This document shows, one piece after another, positions 16,247 through 24,097 of a stretch of DNA of 31,435 bases; positions within the stretch are counted from its first letter, which is position 1; every line of letters starts with the position of its first letter. The position numbers were made by a program, and so were the translations under genes. Below the pieces are notes generated by a model. That model did not search any database and was not told the DNA's origin. It worked only from the letters and a program-made list of their open reading frames with translations. Origin of the DNA: M55B154 sp964486725 (lineage in GTDB: Bacteria > Spirochaetota > UBA4802 > UB4802); contig CAZAOK010000041.1 in assembly GCA_964486725.1 (NCBI GenBank), positions 1 to 31,435 of the forward strand, read 5' to 3'.

Positions 16247-17968
16247 TTAACTAAACAATGATCGGACCGGCATACCCTGTTTATTTACAAATTTGGGCAG
16301 TTTATCTTTTATTATGTAAAAAAGAAGGAGGTATATAGACGAAGTTGCCCTGTTAAAAAGAAGGTAATCCAGCAGACGATATTTGTTTTTCTTTCGAACC
16401 AGGATACGGATGGCTAAACGGGCAAAAAAAGATGATAACAGTTTTCTATCACTGCTAAGGTTTACATAAAATCTGTATTTCAGTGGATATTCTGCCTCGT
16501 ATTCTCCAAGGAGTTCATATAGCCGATTGATCAATGTAGTATCATTAGCTGTTTTCGAATATAATAATTCTCTGCTGATTGCGAAAAGTCTGAATGTGTC
16601 ATAATGAAAATTATAATTGTATGGTACCTGTAATTGATCTGCAAGCTCTTTCATCGTATTGATATCTTTTAAAGTCTCGTAAGCATCATTAACTGATTTT
16701 TCGCGGTTTTTCACAAAAACCCTGTAAAAGTGAAACATACTGTCTGTAATCGTAACATTATCCCATGATATATGAAGCAATGGTGGAATTCTTACACGGT
16801 TAAAAAACAGGTTCATTTCAGCATAGCTCTGATCATAAAGGATGTTTTTTATTGTTTTTTCTGAAAGTCGAAGAAAAAGCTTTAAAGCATCAAGTTTTAC
16901 TCTACCATAAAATGAAGCCAGTGCTTCTTCTACAGTCATATTATTCCTGAATATTTTTATTGTAACGTATGTATTAAGTTCATTCCAGTGAGAAGTATTC
17001 TCAAGAAATGTAAAATTCCTGAATCTTGACCACCCCCCGGTCTGGCACCATACGTGAATTCCGGTAAAACTTTCTACGGTCAATAGTTCATCGTGATATT
17101 CTTTATAATCCCATCCGATAAAAGAAGGGAATTCGCCGAACCCTTCGTACTCCCTCCTTGTTTGGAGCTCGACAATCTTTTTTCTTGAATCCCTGTGAAA
17201 CAGGGGATTGAGTGATTGAAATCTGAAAAAATCGCAATTACCATACTTCATAGAGATTATAAAATTATCATCATCACTTGATATGTCCCTGAATACTTTA
17301 TCATAGGTTTTCTCGTTCCACATCAGGTCGCCGCATTTATATGCCCCAATGGTCCATGTTCGGAAAATAAAAATTTTTCTAAGCTCGTTAAATAGTGGAA
17401 GAAGTTCTTTTATAAACAAGTTTGCGTTTTCAGGGGTTTTTAAAACAATATTGCTGGTAAAATCACCTTCTACATCAACTCCATCTGACTCTCCGATTCT
17501 GAAAATTATGCCATGGATATTGTTATATTCGCTGAATAATTGAACAATGGCTGTCTTCATCAGTTCAATAATTGAAGTAAGACTGTTACGCACGTATTGT
17601 TCGATTCCCCTGTTAAAAAACATTACATCAGTTGTAATAAATATTTTGAAACCCAGTTTTTTTGCTACTGCAAACAGGTACCTGTAGTATTCTGAATAGA
17701 TAGACATCTTTTTTTTAAGACTTTTTGGATAAAACGGAAATATAACCAGCCTGCTGAGTTCGTCCATACTTATGGCATTATAACCCAGGGATTTCACTTT
17801 TTTCAGATATGTTATGATATTTTCTTCAATATCAACTTTAGCCTGATTATTGTATAAAAAGTATTGCTCCAGGCTGGAATATGGAATCTTAGACCAGTTT
17901 ATCAAACCTTCGGGATGATGAACAAAAAAGGGGCTTGTTATATCAATTATATATAGTTTTTCATCCAT
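16247..17968 (-). CDS. GH67-like TIM-barrel protein (putative glycoside hydrolase), no signal peptide
   Basis: The 573-residue protein recalls bacterial proteins related to family 67 alpha-glucuronidases. Shared traits are RTWTIGAYKCGD (203-214), MKYGNCDFFRFQSLNPLF (240-257), the motif KKIVELQTRREYEGFGEFP (263-281) and WCQTGGWSRF (307-316). Earlier strands include GYNAISMDE and GIIFRIGESDG with Glu160. Glu160 and Glu267 are candidate catalytic residues, by analogy only. The C-terminal 200 residues are helical. Neither a signal peptide nor a clear transmembrane helix was seen, so it should act in the cytoplasm. No good Shine-Dalgarno sequence precedes the ATG; a TATAAT lies about 32-37 bp upstream on the minus strand. 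The family call is tentative. Confidence 0.6.
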   Translation of the reverse strand: MDEKLYIIDITSPFFVHHPEGLINWSKIPYSSLEQYFLYNNQAKVDIEENIITYLKKVKSLGYNAISMDELSRLVIFPFYPKSLKKKMSIYSEYYRYLFAVAKKLGFKIFITTDVMFFNRGIEQYVRNSLTSIIELMKTAIVQLFSEYNNIHGIIFRIGESDGVDVEGDFTSNIVLKTPENANLFIKELLPLFNELRKIFIFRTWTIGAYKCGDLMWNEKTYDKVFRDISSDDDNFIISMKYGNCDFFRFQSLNPLFHRDSRKKIVELQTRREYEGFGEFPSFIGWDYKEYHDELLTVESFTGIHVWCQTGGWSRFRNFTFLENTSHWNELNTYVTIKIFRNNMTVEEALASFYGRVKLDALKLFLRLSEKTIKNILYDQSYAEMNLFFNRVRIPPLLHISWDNVTITDSMFHFYRVFVKNREKSVNDAYETLKDINTMKELADQLQVPYNYNFHYDTFRLFAISRELLYSKTANDTTLINRLYELLGEYEAEYPLKYRFYVNLSSDRKLLSSFFARLAIRILVRKKNKYRLLDYLLFNRATSSIYLLLFYIIKDKLPKFVNKQGMPVRSLFS

Positions 17969-18044
17969 AATGGAAAACTGATAGCGTGCATATGTTCAGA
18001 TTATATCAAGCTGGAATGAATTAAATGTGAACTTCTTTGGAATC

Positions 18045-18566
18045 TTATATATCAAAATCGTCAATTATCAACACATCATCAAAGCCTTCTGACTTTGCCG
18101 GCAACTCTTTACGTGCATGTAAAACTTTAATAACATTAGGGGGGACGTGAGCAGCTCTACTTTCGCTTTGTTCTATACATTTATCAAGGGGAATATCAAG
18201 AAATATTGCCCCAATGGTTCTGTTCATGTCCCGGGCAAGTTTTACAAACCTCTGCCGGGATTTTTTTGTCATAAATGTATTTATAATTAAAACCCTTCGC
18301 TTATTATGGAGAAAGTGCTCCAGTATTTTTCTCTCAACATGCTTGACCAGAACATCATCCTCTTCGTTAAAAGACGATGAAGAAAATTTTTCTCCAAAAT
18401 TTGTCATCTCGTACATCAATTTTCTTAGTTCGGTTCTGCTTATGCGATATCGTTCCTGTTCTTTAAAATTCATTATGGCAAATTCAGTTTTACCCGATCC
18501 ATACAGGCCGCCTAAAAGTATAATATCGTATTTGTGAAACCTGTCAACATTTGGATTAAATTGCAT
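18045..18566 (-). CDS. P-loop ATPase/kinase of the AAA_33 (polynucleotide/zeta-toxin kinase-like) type
   Basis: The product has a Walker A motif GGLYGSGKT (residues 19-27) near its N-terminus. A beta strand with VLIINTFMTKKSRQRF, an LDIPLDKCIEQSESRAA lid-like segment and a VPPNVI helix follow. This is the layout of small phosphotransferases related to polynucleotide kinase and zeta toxins. The substrate is unknown. I start at the ATG at 18566 (173 residues), because GGAG lies 6 bp upstream of it. An ATG at 18578 would add four residues but has no ribosome site. The gene is between the GH67-like gene and the amidotransferase gene on the same strand, with 76- and 99-bp gaps. Confidence 0.72.
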   Translation of the reverse strand: MQFNPNVDRFHKYDIILLGGLYGSGKTEFAIMNFKEQERYRISRTELRKLMYEMTNFGEKFSSSSFNEEDDVLVKHVERKILEHFLHNKRRVLIINTFMTKKSRQRFVKLARDMNRTIGAIFLDIPLDKCIEQSESRAAHVPPNVIKVLHARKELPAKSEGFDDVLIIDDFDI

Positions 18567-18665
18567 TTCAATCTCCATTTTTTAAACTGAATATAATATA
18601 ATATAAGAAGTGTATAGTCGTAAAGAAGACATTGCAAGTAAAAAGAGAGAAGGTTTAGATTTCTT

Positions 18666-19385
18666 TCATGTAACCTGGCATAATTTACAGAACTTGCTGA
18701 GCAATAGTTCTCCATGTGAATCAGGCTTTAACCTGTTCAGGATTTGATGTGGATTCCCTCCTGAAGAGACAATATTATTGTGAAAGTGGTGTATGTATTC
18801 TTTCATTACATTAATAGTAAATTCGGGATGAAATTGGACACCCCAGACCCTGCCGGGTTCATAACATACTGCATGGTTCTTTTCAATAATATTACCTGCG
18901 AGGCATCTGGCACTTCCGGGAAGCGATGTAATTGTCTGTGTGTGAGACGCGAAGGCATGGAAAGAATTTGGCATATGTTTGAATAATACATCATCTTTTG
19001 CTTCAGATGTTTTTCGTATATTGACAGTACCGATTTCCATACCCGAATCAATGGTATTGACTTCACCTCCCATTACGGTTGAAATAAGCTGATGACCAAA
19101 ACATATTCCAAGGAGGGGAACACCTGACTTCATTATTTCTTTTATCATACCAGAAAGCTGGATAATCCAGTGATTTGTATCTGTTACCATGGAGTGTGAT
19201 CCGGTAATAATAAATCCTCCAGCGTCAGGTGGTATGCGGTAATGATAATAAGAAAAGTTTGAAATTATTTCGCAACTCAAACCCGGTATACCTGATTTGC
19301 TAATGATCAGCTTTTCAAAATCTCCTTCAGAGCTTATTACCCGGGTTAACGATGTACCAGCTTTTAAAATATAAAGTTTTTTCAT
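18666..19385 (-). CDS. Class I glutamine amidotransferase-like protein
   Basis: The 239-residue protein has the full catalytic triad of class I glutamine amidotransferases: the nucleophile elbow GICFGHQ with Cys95, and GVQFHPEF with His186 and Glu188. An oxyanion-strand sequence FIITGSHSMV precedes them. It resembles stand-alone GMP-synthase-like amidotransferases, which move ammonia from glutamine or hydrolyse gamma-glutamyl bonds. No synthetase domain or partner is adjacent, so the acceptor is unknown. AGGTGAG upstream of the ATG at 19385 is a good ribosome site. The next gene upstream on this strand ends inside repeat copy C, and before that insertion the two may have been about 30 bp apart. 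Confidence 0.85.
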   Translation of the reverse strand: MKKLYILKAGTSLTRVISSEGDFEKLIISKSGIPGLSCEIISNFSYYHYRIPPDAGGFIITGSHSMVTDTNHWIIQLSGMIKEIMKSGVPLLGICFGHQLISTVMGGEVNTIDSGMEIGTVNIRKTSEAKDDVLFKHMPNSFHAFASHTQTITSLPGSARCLAGNIIEKNHAVCYEPGRVWGVQFHPEFTINVMKEYIHHFHNNIVSSGGNPHQILNRLKPDSHGELLLSKFCKLCQVT

Positions 19386-19501
19386 TGATTTTACTCACCT
19401 GTTACATGAATACCTTTAACTAATATAATATTGAGTAAATTTCAAGTGATTGTAATAAAATTCATGGGTCTTTCCGGATTCTTGGGAATTGAAAATAATT
19501 T

Positions 19502-19653
19502 GTAATTACTCAGCTGTCATGCTGAATAATCAAAATTATTCTAAAATGAATAATAATCCTGCATCTCCCCCCGCCGAAGGCGGGGGGAGATGCTCAAATT
19601 CCTTTTCATTATAAAGTAAATGATCAATATTTTAGTCATAGCTGAGTAGTTAC
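19502..19653 (+). mobile_element. MITE-like element, copy C (152 bp)
   Basis: The left end is GTAATTACTCAGCTGTCAT and the right end reads GTAACTACTCAGCTATGAC on the opposite strand. The central hairpin GCATCTCCCCCCGCC-GAA-GGCGGGGGGAGATGC (19561-19593) is a perfect 15-bp stem. Length is 152 bp, identical to the units in copies A and B. The flanks AATAATTT (19494-19501) and TTTTATTT (19654-19661) agree at only 5 of 8 positions, so any target duplication has decayed. The right terminal repeat overlaps the 3' end of the gene at 19636-20178. Confidence 0.88.
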
Positions 19654-20178
19654 TTTTATTTGTTTTAAGATATCCCTGAATAAACATAAGGGACCTGATT
19701 TCCGCCTGTTGACCAGGGATGCAAGGTATAGTATATCCATGAAGACTATTATTAGTGGTGATAATATTGAATTTAGAAAAAATAAACGATACAGTGTACT
19801 GCTGAAAGTGATATAGAGACGAATTATTACTTCATCAATATCGTAATGAAACCTCATTATCTGGTAATGGATTTCACCACTAAGCTGCAGGGAGGTTCCC
19901 GCACCTATAATAGATTTTAGAAATCCCTTCAGATTAACCTGTTTACGGTTGAAATCATTCTTAAGTTGACGATCAATGACATAAAGCATTCCACGTGAAA
20001 TTTCACGTGACTTAGATGATAATAGCTGATTTTCCCTTGCCATTAACAGGTGATACCTGTGGTATTGAATAGATTCATGCAGTACCTGTGTCCATACTCG
20101 TCTTCTATTCCTCATATAAAAAAATACTACCGGCAATAGTATTATTAGCATGATAAAATATATTTGTATGTTGTTCAT
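19636..20178 (-). CDS. Small membrane protein of unknown function, 3' end formed by a MITE
   Basis: The 180-residue product has an N-terminal transmembrane helix (about residues 6-22) followed by basic residues (RNRRR), a helical middle (residues 30-115) and a second hydrophobic stretch at about 128-155. I recognise no family. AAAGGA about 9 bp before the ATG at 20178 supports the start. The last five codons (VTTQL) and the stop lie inside the right terminal repeat of copy C, so the C-terminus has been replaced. If the element and one target copy are removed in silico, the frame continues for 25 more codons to a TAA at 19416-19418. That stop is 30 bp before the amidotransferase start. Confidence 0.6.
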   Translation of the reverse strand: MNNIQIYFIMLIILLPVVFFYMRNRRRVWTQVLHESIQYHRYHLLMARENQLLSSKSREISRGMLYVIDRQLKNDFNRKQVNLKGFLKSIIGAGTSLQLSGEIHYQIMRFHYDIDEVIIRLYITFSSTLYRLFFLNSILSPLIIVFMDILYLASLVNRRKSGPLCLFRDILKQIKVTTQL

Positions 20179-20313
20179 AGAAGCTGATCCTTTTGAAATA
20201 GAATCTTTATAAAGTCAGTTTATCCTGAATGATGTTATTCATTCATGTTTTTTTTGTAAAGTAATTGCCAACCATTACAATTCATGATATTTTTTTAAAA
20301 AGGATAGAGCGTA

Positions 20314-21174
20314 ATGAGAAAAGAACTCCACCGCATTTCCCCCCTGTTATCATCCACGAGAATTATTGTAATATATTTCATAATCTCGTTACTCTGGATA
20401 CTGTTAAGCGACAGGGCTGTTACATGCTTTTTCAATGATATACCAACTATTACAATGGTACAAACATGGAAAGGCTGGGGTTTTGTACTTGTGACTTCAC
20501 TGATAATGTTTGTATTGTTTTACAGGGATATGAAAATAATTGATCATCAAAAAAAGCAGATAAAAGAATCACTTGTTGAAAAAGAAAGCCTTTTAAAAGA
20601 GATCCACCACAGGGTAAAAAATAATATGCAGGTGATCACCAGTCTTTTGCGGCTGCAATCGAGGGAGACTTCTGATAGTGTGGATCAACTGGTAAGCATT
20701 ACATCCAGCCGAATACAGACAATGGCACTTGTTCATGAGATATTATATGTTTCAGACAGGATATCAGTAATTGATTTCAATACGTATACAAACAGGATAA
20801 TCGCAGAGGTAATTAACAAGTCATTGAAACTGCCGGTACACTTCAGAATAGATAATGAAACACAACATATAGAAATGGGAATGGATACTGCCATACCATG
20901 TGGACTTGTGATGGTTGAACTACTGGTACTCGCTGCGAAAAATAAGGATAGTGAATCAATACACATAACCATACGTGCTGAAAAAATAGATCATGATTAT
21001 ATCGAGATATTGATCTTTGATGACAGTGGGATAATGAGTAAAGCCTGTAATGAACAATCTTCTACGTCAAACAGCATGGAATTAATTTTGATACTGATTG
21101 ATCAGCTTAAAGGTACCATTGATTCTGATCAATTAAATATACCGGGGATAAAGATAATATTTCCATTGAAATAG
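20314..21174 (+). CDS. Membrane histidine kinase of the HisKA_2 type with a degenerate ATPase domain
   Basis: Two transmembrane helices (about 17-33 and 54-70) include the common sensor-kinase module SLLWILLSD and TWKGWGFVLVTSL. A HisKA_2 dimerisation segment LLKEIHHRVKNNMQVITSLL follows, with phospho-acceptor His98/His99. No PAS domain is present. The ATPase domain is altered. In the N box, where the family has NEL and NA(x)KH, this protein reads VEL (201-203) and LAAKN (206-210). The G1 box reads DDSGI (236-240) instead of DxGxG, and the G2 glycine is replaced. It is full length, so it may be a pseudokinase rather than a fragment. It converges on the uxaE gene with a 13-bp gap. Confidence 0.8.
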   Translation: MRKELHRISPLLSSTRIIVIYFIISLLWILLSDRAVTCFFNDIPTITMVQTWKGWGFVLVTSLIMFVLFYRDMKIIDHQKKQIKESLVEKESLLKEIHHRVKNNMQVITSLLRLQSRETSDSVDQLVSITSSRIQTMALVHEILYVSDRISVIDFNTYTNRIIAEVINKSLKLPVHFRIDNETQHIEMGMDTAIPCGLVMVELLVLAAKNKDSESIHITIRAEKIDHDYIEILIFDDSGIMSKACNEQSSTSNSMELILILIDQLKGTIDSDQLNIPGIKIIFPLK

Positions 21175-21187
21175 TTCACCTTGATAC

Positions 21188-22681
21188 TTACTGAATCCCA
21201 AGAAGTTCTAAATGCTTTCCAATGTGATTCATAAGATTATTCTCGTAGTCCACGTAATTGCCTGTCAGGGTTTGAAATATCCTGTCTCTGAACAAGTATT
21301 CGCCTGTATCATCCTTCGATCGTAATAATATTCCATAGGTAATATGCATAAGCTGGCGGGCATTCGGTTCATCCATGTAATCGACGAGTGCGCTGTCTGT
21401 CATTGTATCAAGGGGGGCAATGTCTTCAATTTTGGTGCCAACATGATAATACTTTACCGCTTCATGAAAATTATCCAGTGCGTATTGATGCATTTCCCTG
21501 TACAGAGACGGATTTTTTGAAGCTATAACCCGAACCCCTTCAAGCCAGTTTGTGCCTGCTGTTTTAACGTGGAATCTCCCTGAAGTATAACTGCCGATTA
21601 ATGGGAATACGCTGAACTTATCACTTCCTGAATGTATGCTTAACCTGTAGCCAAAATGATCGGCGATTGCCGCGTGAACGGTAAGGTCTGATTCAAACTG
21701 CCTGATGTCACCCATGTAGTCAATACCCTTCTGAAATTCACCACAGAAACGGGGCGCAAGGCTTGTACATGCAACCTTTGCCAGGCATAGTTCATTTGCG
21801 ATTAAATAGTGAGCATGTGGAGTGGTTGGTGTTTGTGTTTCATCAATTGATATCTCGAAATCAATGGTACCATGAGTATCATGAATGTACTGTTCATACA
21901 CCTGCATGATAAATTGAAGGGCCCTGTGATATGTTAACACAATAACCGCGAGGTCATTACTGGTATATGTCAGGCTGCCATTACCCACTTCAAAGGTTTT
22001 ATCAAGGTACCTGCTTTCATATACCCGGCGAAGATCATCGGGTACCTGCCTGTACAGCCTGCTTATGGAAGATGCATCTGTACCGGACACGTCCTGGTTT
22101 ATATGATCAGAACAATCAAGGGTGATCATGCTGAAACCAAGACCAATTGCCGATTTAATATCGTCGACATCTTTCAGGTGATCCGCGTCCGCCCCGTAGC
22201 CGTTTTTGTAACCTTCCTGGAAAACGGCAAATGCCGCGTCATCAAGCACATTTGTATATGTTCTACCGGTAAGATTGAGTTCTCGTATACTTTGCTGTGC
22301 AAAAACGGGAAATACATCCCTGTTCTGCACAGCTTTTATATGACCAGGGGTGGCAATGCCAAGGCGGTCACCAAGTCCGATTGAAGCACCGGTGGTACCG
22401 CGAGCAACCGGACAGGTAAAGGGAAAGTGACGGTTTAATACTTGCCGATTATGAGTGGATAGGGGAGAGAGCAGGTAGCCGTTGCCGGGAGTTCCTTTCA
22501 TTTCATCTAAAAGCGCACCCTTGCCGGTGACAAGGATATACCTGGTGCTGTCAATTTCAACCATGGCCGCGATTGAATGTCCTGATTCTATAATGGAAGA
22601 CATGAACAGGGTAACTTCTTCTGGAACATTTTCATACTGACTGTCTGCCATGGCTTTTGCTGTTTTTTCAAGTATACGCAA
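21188..22681 (-). CDS. uxaE: Tagaturonate epimerase family protein (UxaE-like)
   Basis: The 497-residue protein matches the UxaE family, known from Thermotoga to interconvert D-tagaturonate and D-fructuronate and so to join the galacturonate and glucuronate routes. Recognisable segments are SIGLGDRLGIATPGHI, YGADADHLK, MITLDCSDHIN, FEISIDETQTPTTPHAHY, the SLAPRFCGEFQKGIDYMGD region and LSIHSGSDKFSVFP. The start is a TTG at 22681, supported by AGGGA about 7 bp upstream; the first internal ATG has no ribosome site. It is the last gene of a four-gene operon, 17 bp after the GPH symporter. Other uronate enzymes (UxaC, UxuA, UxuB, KdgK) are not in this window. Confidence 0.85.
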   Translation of the reverse strand: MRILEKTAKAMADSQYENVPEEVTLFMSSIIESGHSIAAMVEIDSTRYILVTGKGALLDEMKGTPGNGYLLSPLSTHNRQVLNRHFPFTCPVARGTTGASIGLGDRLGIATPGHIKAVQNRDVFPVFAQQSIRELNLTGRTYTNVLDDAAFAVFQEGYKNGYGADADHLKDVDDIKSAIGLGFSMITLDCSDHINQDVSGTDASSISRLYRQVPDDLRRVYESRYLDKTFEVGNGSLTYTSNDLAVIVLTYHRALQFIMQVYEQYIHDTHGTIDFEISIDETQTPTTPHAHYLIANELCLAKVACTSLAPRFCGEFQKGIDYMGDIRQFESDLTVHAAIADHFGYRLSIHSGSDKFSVFPLIGSYTSGRFHVKTAGTNWLEGVRVIASKNPSLYREMHQYALDNFHEAVKYYHVGTKIEDIAPLDTMTDSALVDYMDEPNARQLMHITYGILLRSKDDTGEYLFRDRIFQTLTGNYVDYENNLMNHIGKHLELLGIQ

Positions 22682-22698
22682 TTAGATATCCCTTACAT

Positions 22699-24066
22699 TC
22701 ATTTTAAACTGTTTTTCTGACTTGTGTCAATTTCACCAAGCATTTTTGCGTGCATCTGCGCGTTTATGGGGTAAAATACAAGAAATAAAATACCAAACAG
22801 TATAAGTCCGCATGGTATAATGGTCATAAGTGAACGGATACCCGATAATGTAGTTGCTGACTGTATTGTATTTGGAATATAACCAAAAGAATCCAGGGCG
22901 AATCCGGCAAGAAAACCTGCAAAGGCCTGTGACAGTTTCAGACCGAAAACAAAGAACCCATATAGAAATCCTTCCTGCCGTATCCCGGTTTTCCATTCGG
23001 AATATTCAACCGTATCGGGAACCATGGCCCAGGGAAAAAGGAAATAGGTAGCCATGCCGATACCTGCAAAACAAAGAAGAAATATCAACATGACAGGGGG
23101 GAGGTCTGGATACAGATATATTACAAGCAGGCTGACAGAAAAGATGAGTAAACCGGTTATGAAAGAAGTCTTCTTGCTGGTTTTCTTTGATACGTACACC
23201 CATACGGGGATTGCCAGTATTGCAGTGGCAAACAGGGCCAGAAACGCATAGGGTATCAGTTCCTCACGCTGGAGGTTATACTTGAAAAAATAATTAACCG
23301 TAGACGCGGTAGCGTAAATAGCCACTGCTGTTACGAAAAACGACAGTACAAGCAGTATGAAAGGAGGGTTTTTAAGCATCGCCTTCATGTTGCTGCCGAA
23401 GCTGTGTTCTTCTGCCTCATCAGCCGGTTGCACCCTTTCTTTCACAGTTGCAAATGATATAATGATGATTATTGCGGCTATAATGCCAAAAAGAATACCT
23501 ACGAATTTGAACCCTGTTGCCTCGTCAGCAAAAAGCCCTACGAGGGGCTTGGTGGCACCCGCGGCAACAAGCGTACCCACTATGGCGAAGGACATCCTGA
23601 AGCCGGTAAGGACAGAACGTTCGTTGGTGTCCAGTGTCATTGAGGCGGTGAGGGCGGCATACGGTACGTTCACAATGGCAAACACCGAGTTGAACAGCAG
23701 AAACGTGGCCATACCATATACGAAACGCATGCTTGCGGAAAGCTGCGGGTTCGCGAAGATGAGATAAAAACAGATGGCAAGCGGTATTGCGCCGAACAGC
23801 ATGTAAGGACGTTTCTTTCCCCACCTTGTATTGGTGCGGTCTATCATGAAACCGATAAAGGGATCTATTGCGGCATTCCATAACTTCGATACCAGAAAAA
23901 TAATACCGGCTGACGCGGCACCGATTATAAACACGTCGGTAAAGAAATAGAGAAGATACAGCGAAGTTGCATTGATCAATATATTGAAAGCAAGATCGCC
24001 AACCCCGTAGCCGAATTTCATTCCGGTGGGGATGAAGTATTTATTCAGTTTTTCGGATGTTGTCAT
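22699..24066 (-). CDS. GPH-family glycoside/hexuronide:cation symporter
   Basis: The protein of about 455 residues is a 12-helix MelB-like symporter. It has the loop DRTNTRWGKKRPYMLFGAIP after helix 2 and the late signature MVPDTVEYSEWKTGIRQEG. It imports a glycoside, pentoside or hexuronide with Na+ or H+. In this operon a uronide or uronic acid is the likely substrate. I choose the ATG at 24066 because AAGGAG then has 6-bp spacing. An ATG one codon upstream and a GTG at 24081 overlap the ribosome site or come too close to it. It lies 31 bp after the toroid-like gene and 17 bp before uxaE. Confidence 0.9.
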   Translation of the reverse strand: MTTSEKLNKYFIPTGMKFGYGVGDLAFNILINATSLYLLYFFTDVFIIGAASAGIIFLVSKLWNAAIDPFIGFMIDRTNTRWGKKRPYMLFGAIPLAICFYLIFANPQLSASMRFVYGMATFLLFNSVFAIVNVPYAALTASMTLDTNERSVLTGFRMSFAIVGTLVAAGATKPLVGLFADEATGFKFVGILFGIIAAIIIIISFATVKERVQPADEAEEHSFGSNMKAMLKNPPFILLVLSFFVTAVAIYATASTVNYFFKYNLQREELIPYAFLALFATAILAIPVWVYVSKKTSKKTSFITGLLIFSVSLLVIYLYPDLPPVMLIFLLCFAGIGMATYFLFPWAMVPDTVEYSEWKTGIRQEGFLYGFFVFGLKLSQAFAGFLAGFALDSFGYIPNTIQSATTLSGIRSLMTIIPCGLILFGILFLVFYPINAQMHAKMLGEIDTSQKNSLK

Positions 24067-24097
24067 CATGTTCTCCTTCACTTTTTAAGTGGGGTAA

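Noticed and set aside
23054..23767. Plus-strand frames opposite the GPH symporter gene
   Set aside because: The minus strand encodes an uninterrupted 12-helix symporter with GPH signatures; the plus-strand frames are shadows.
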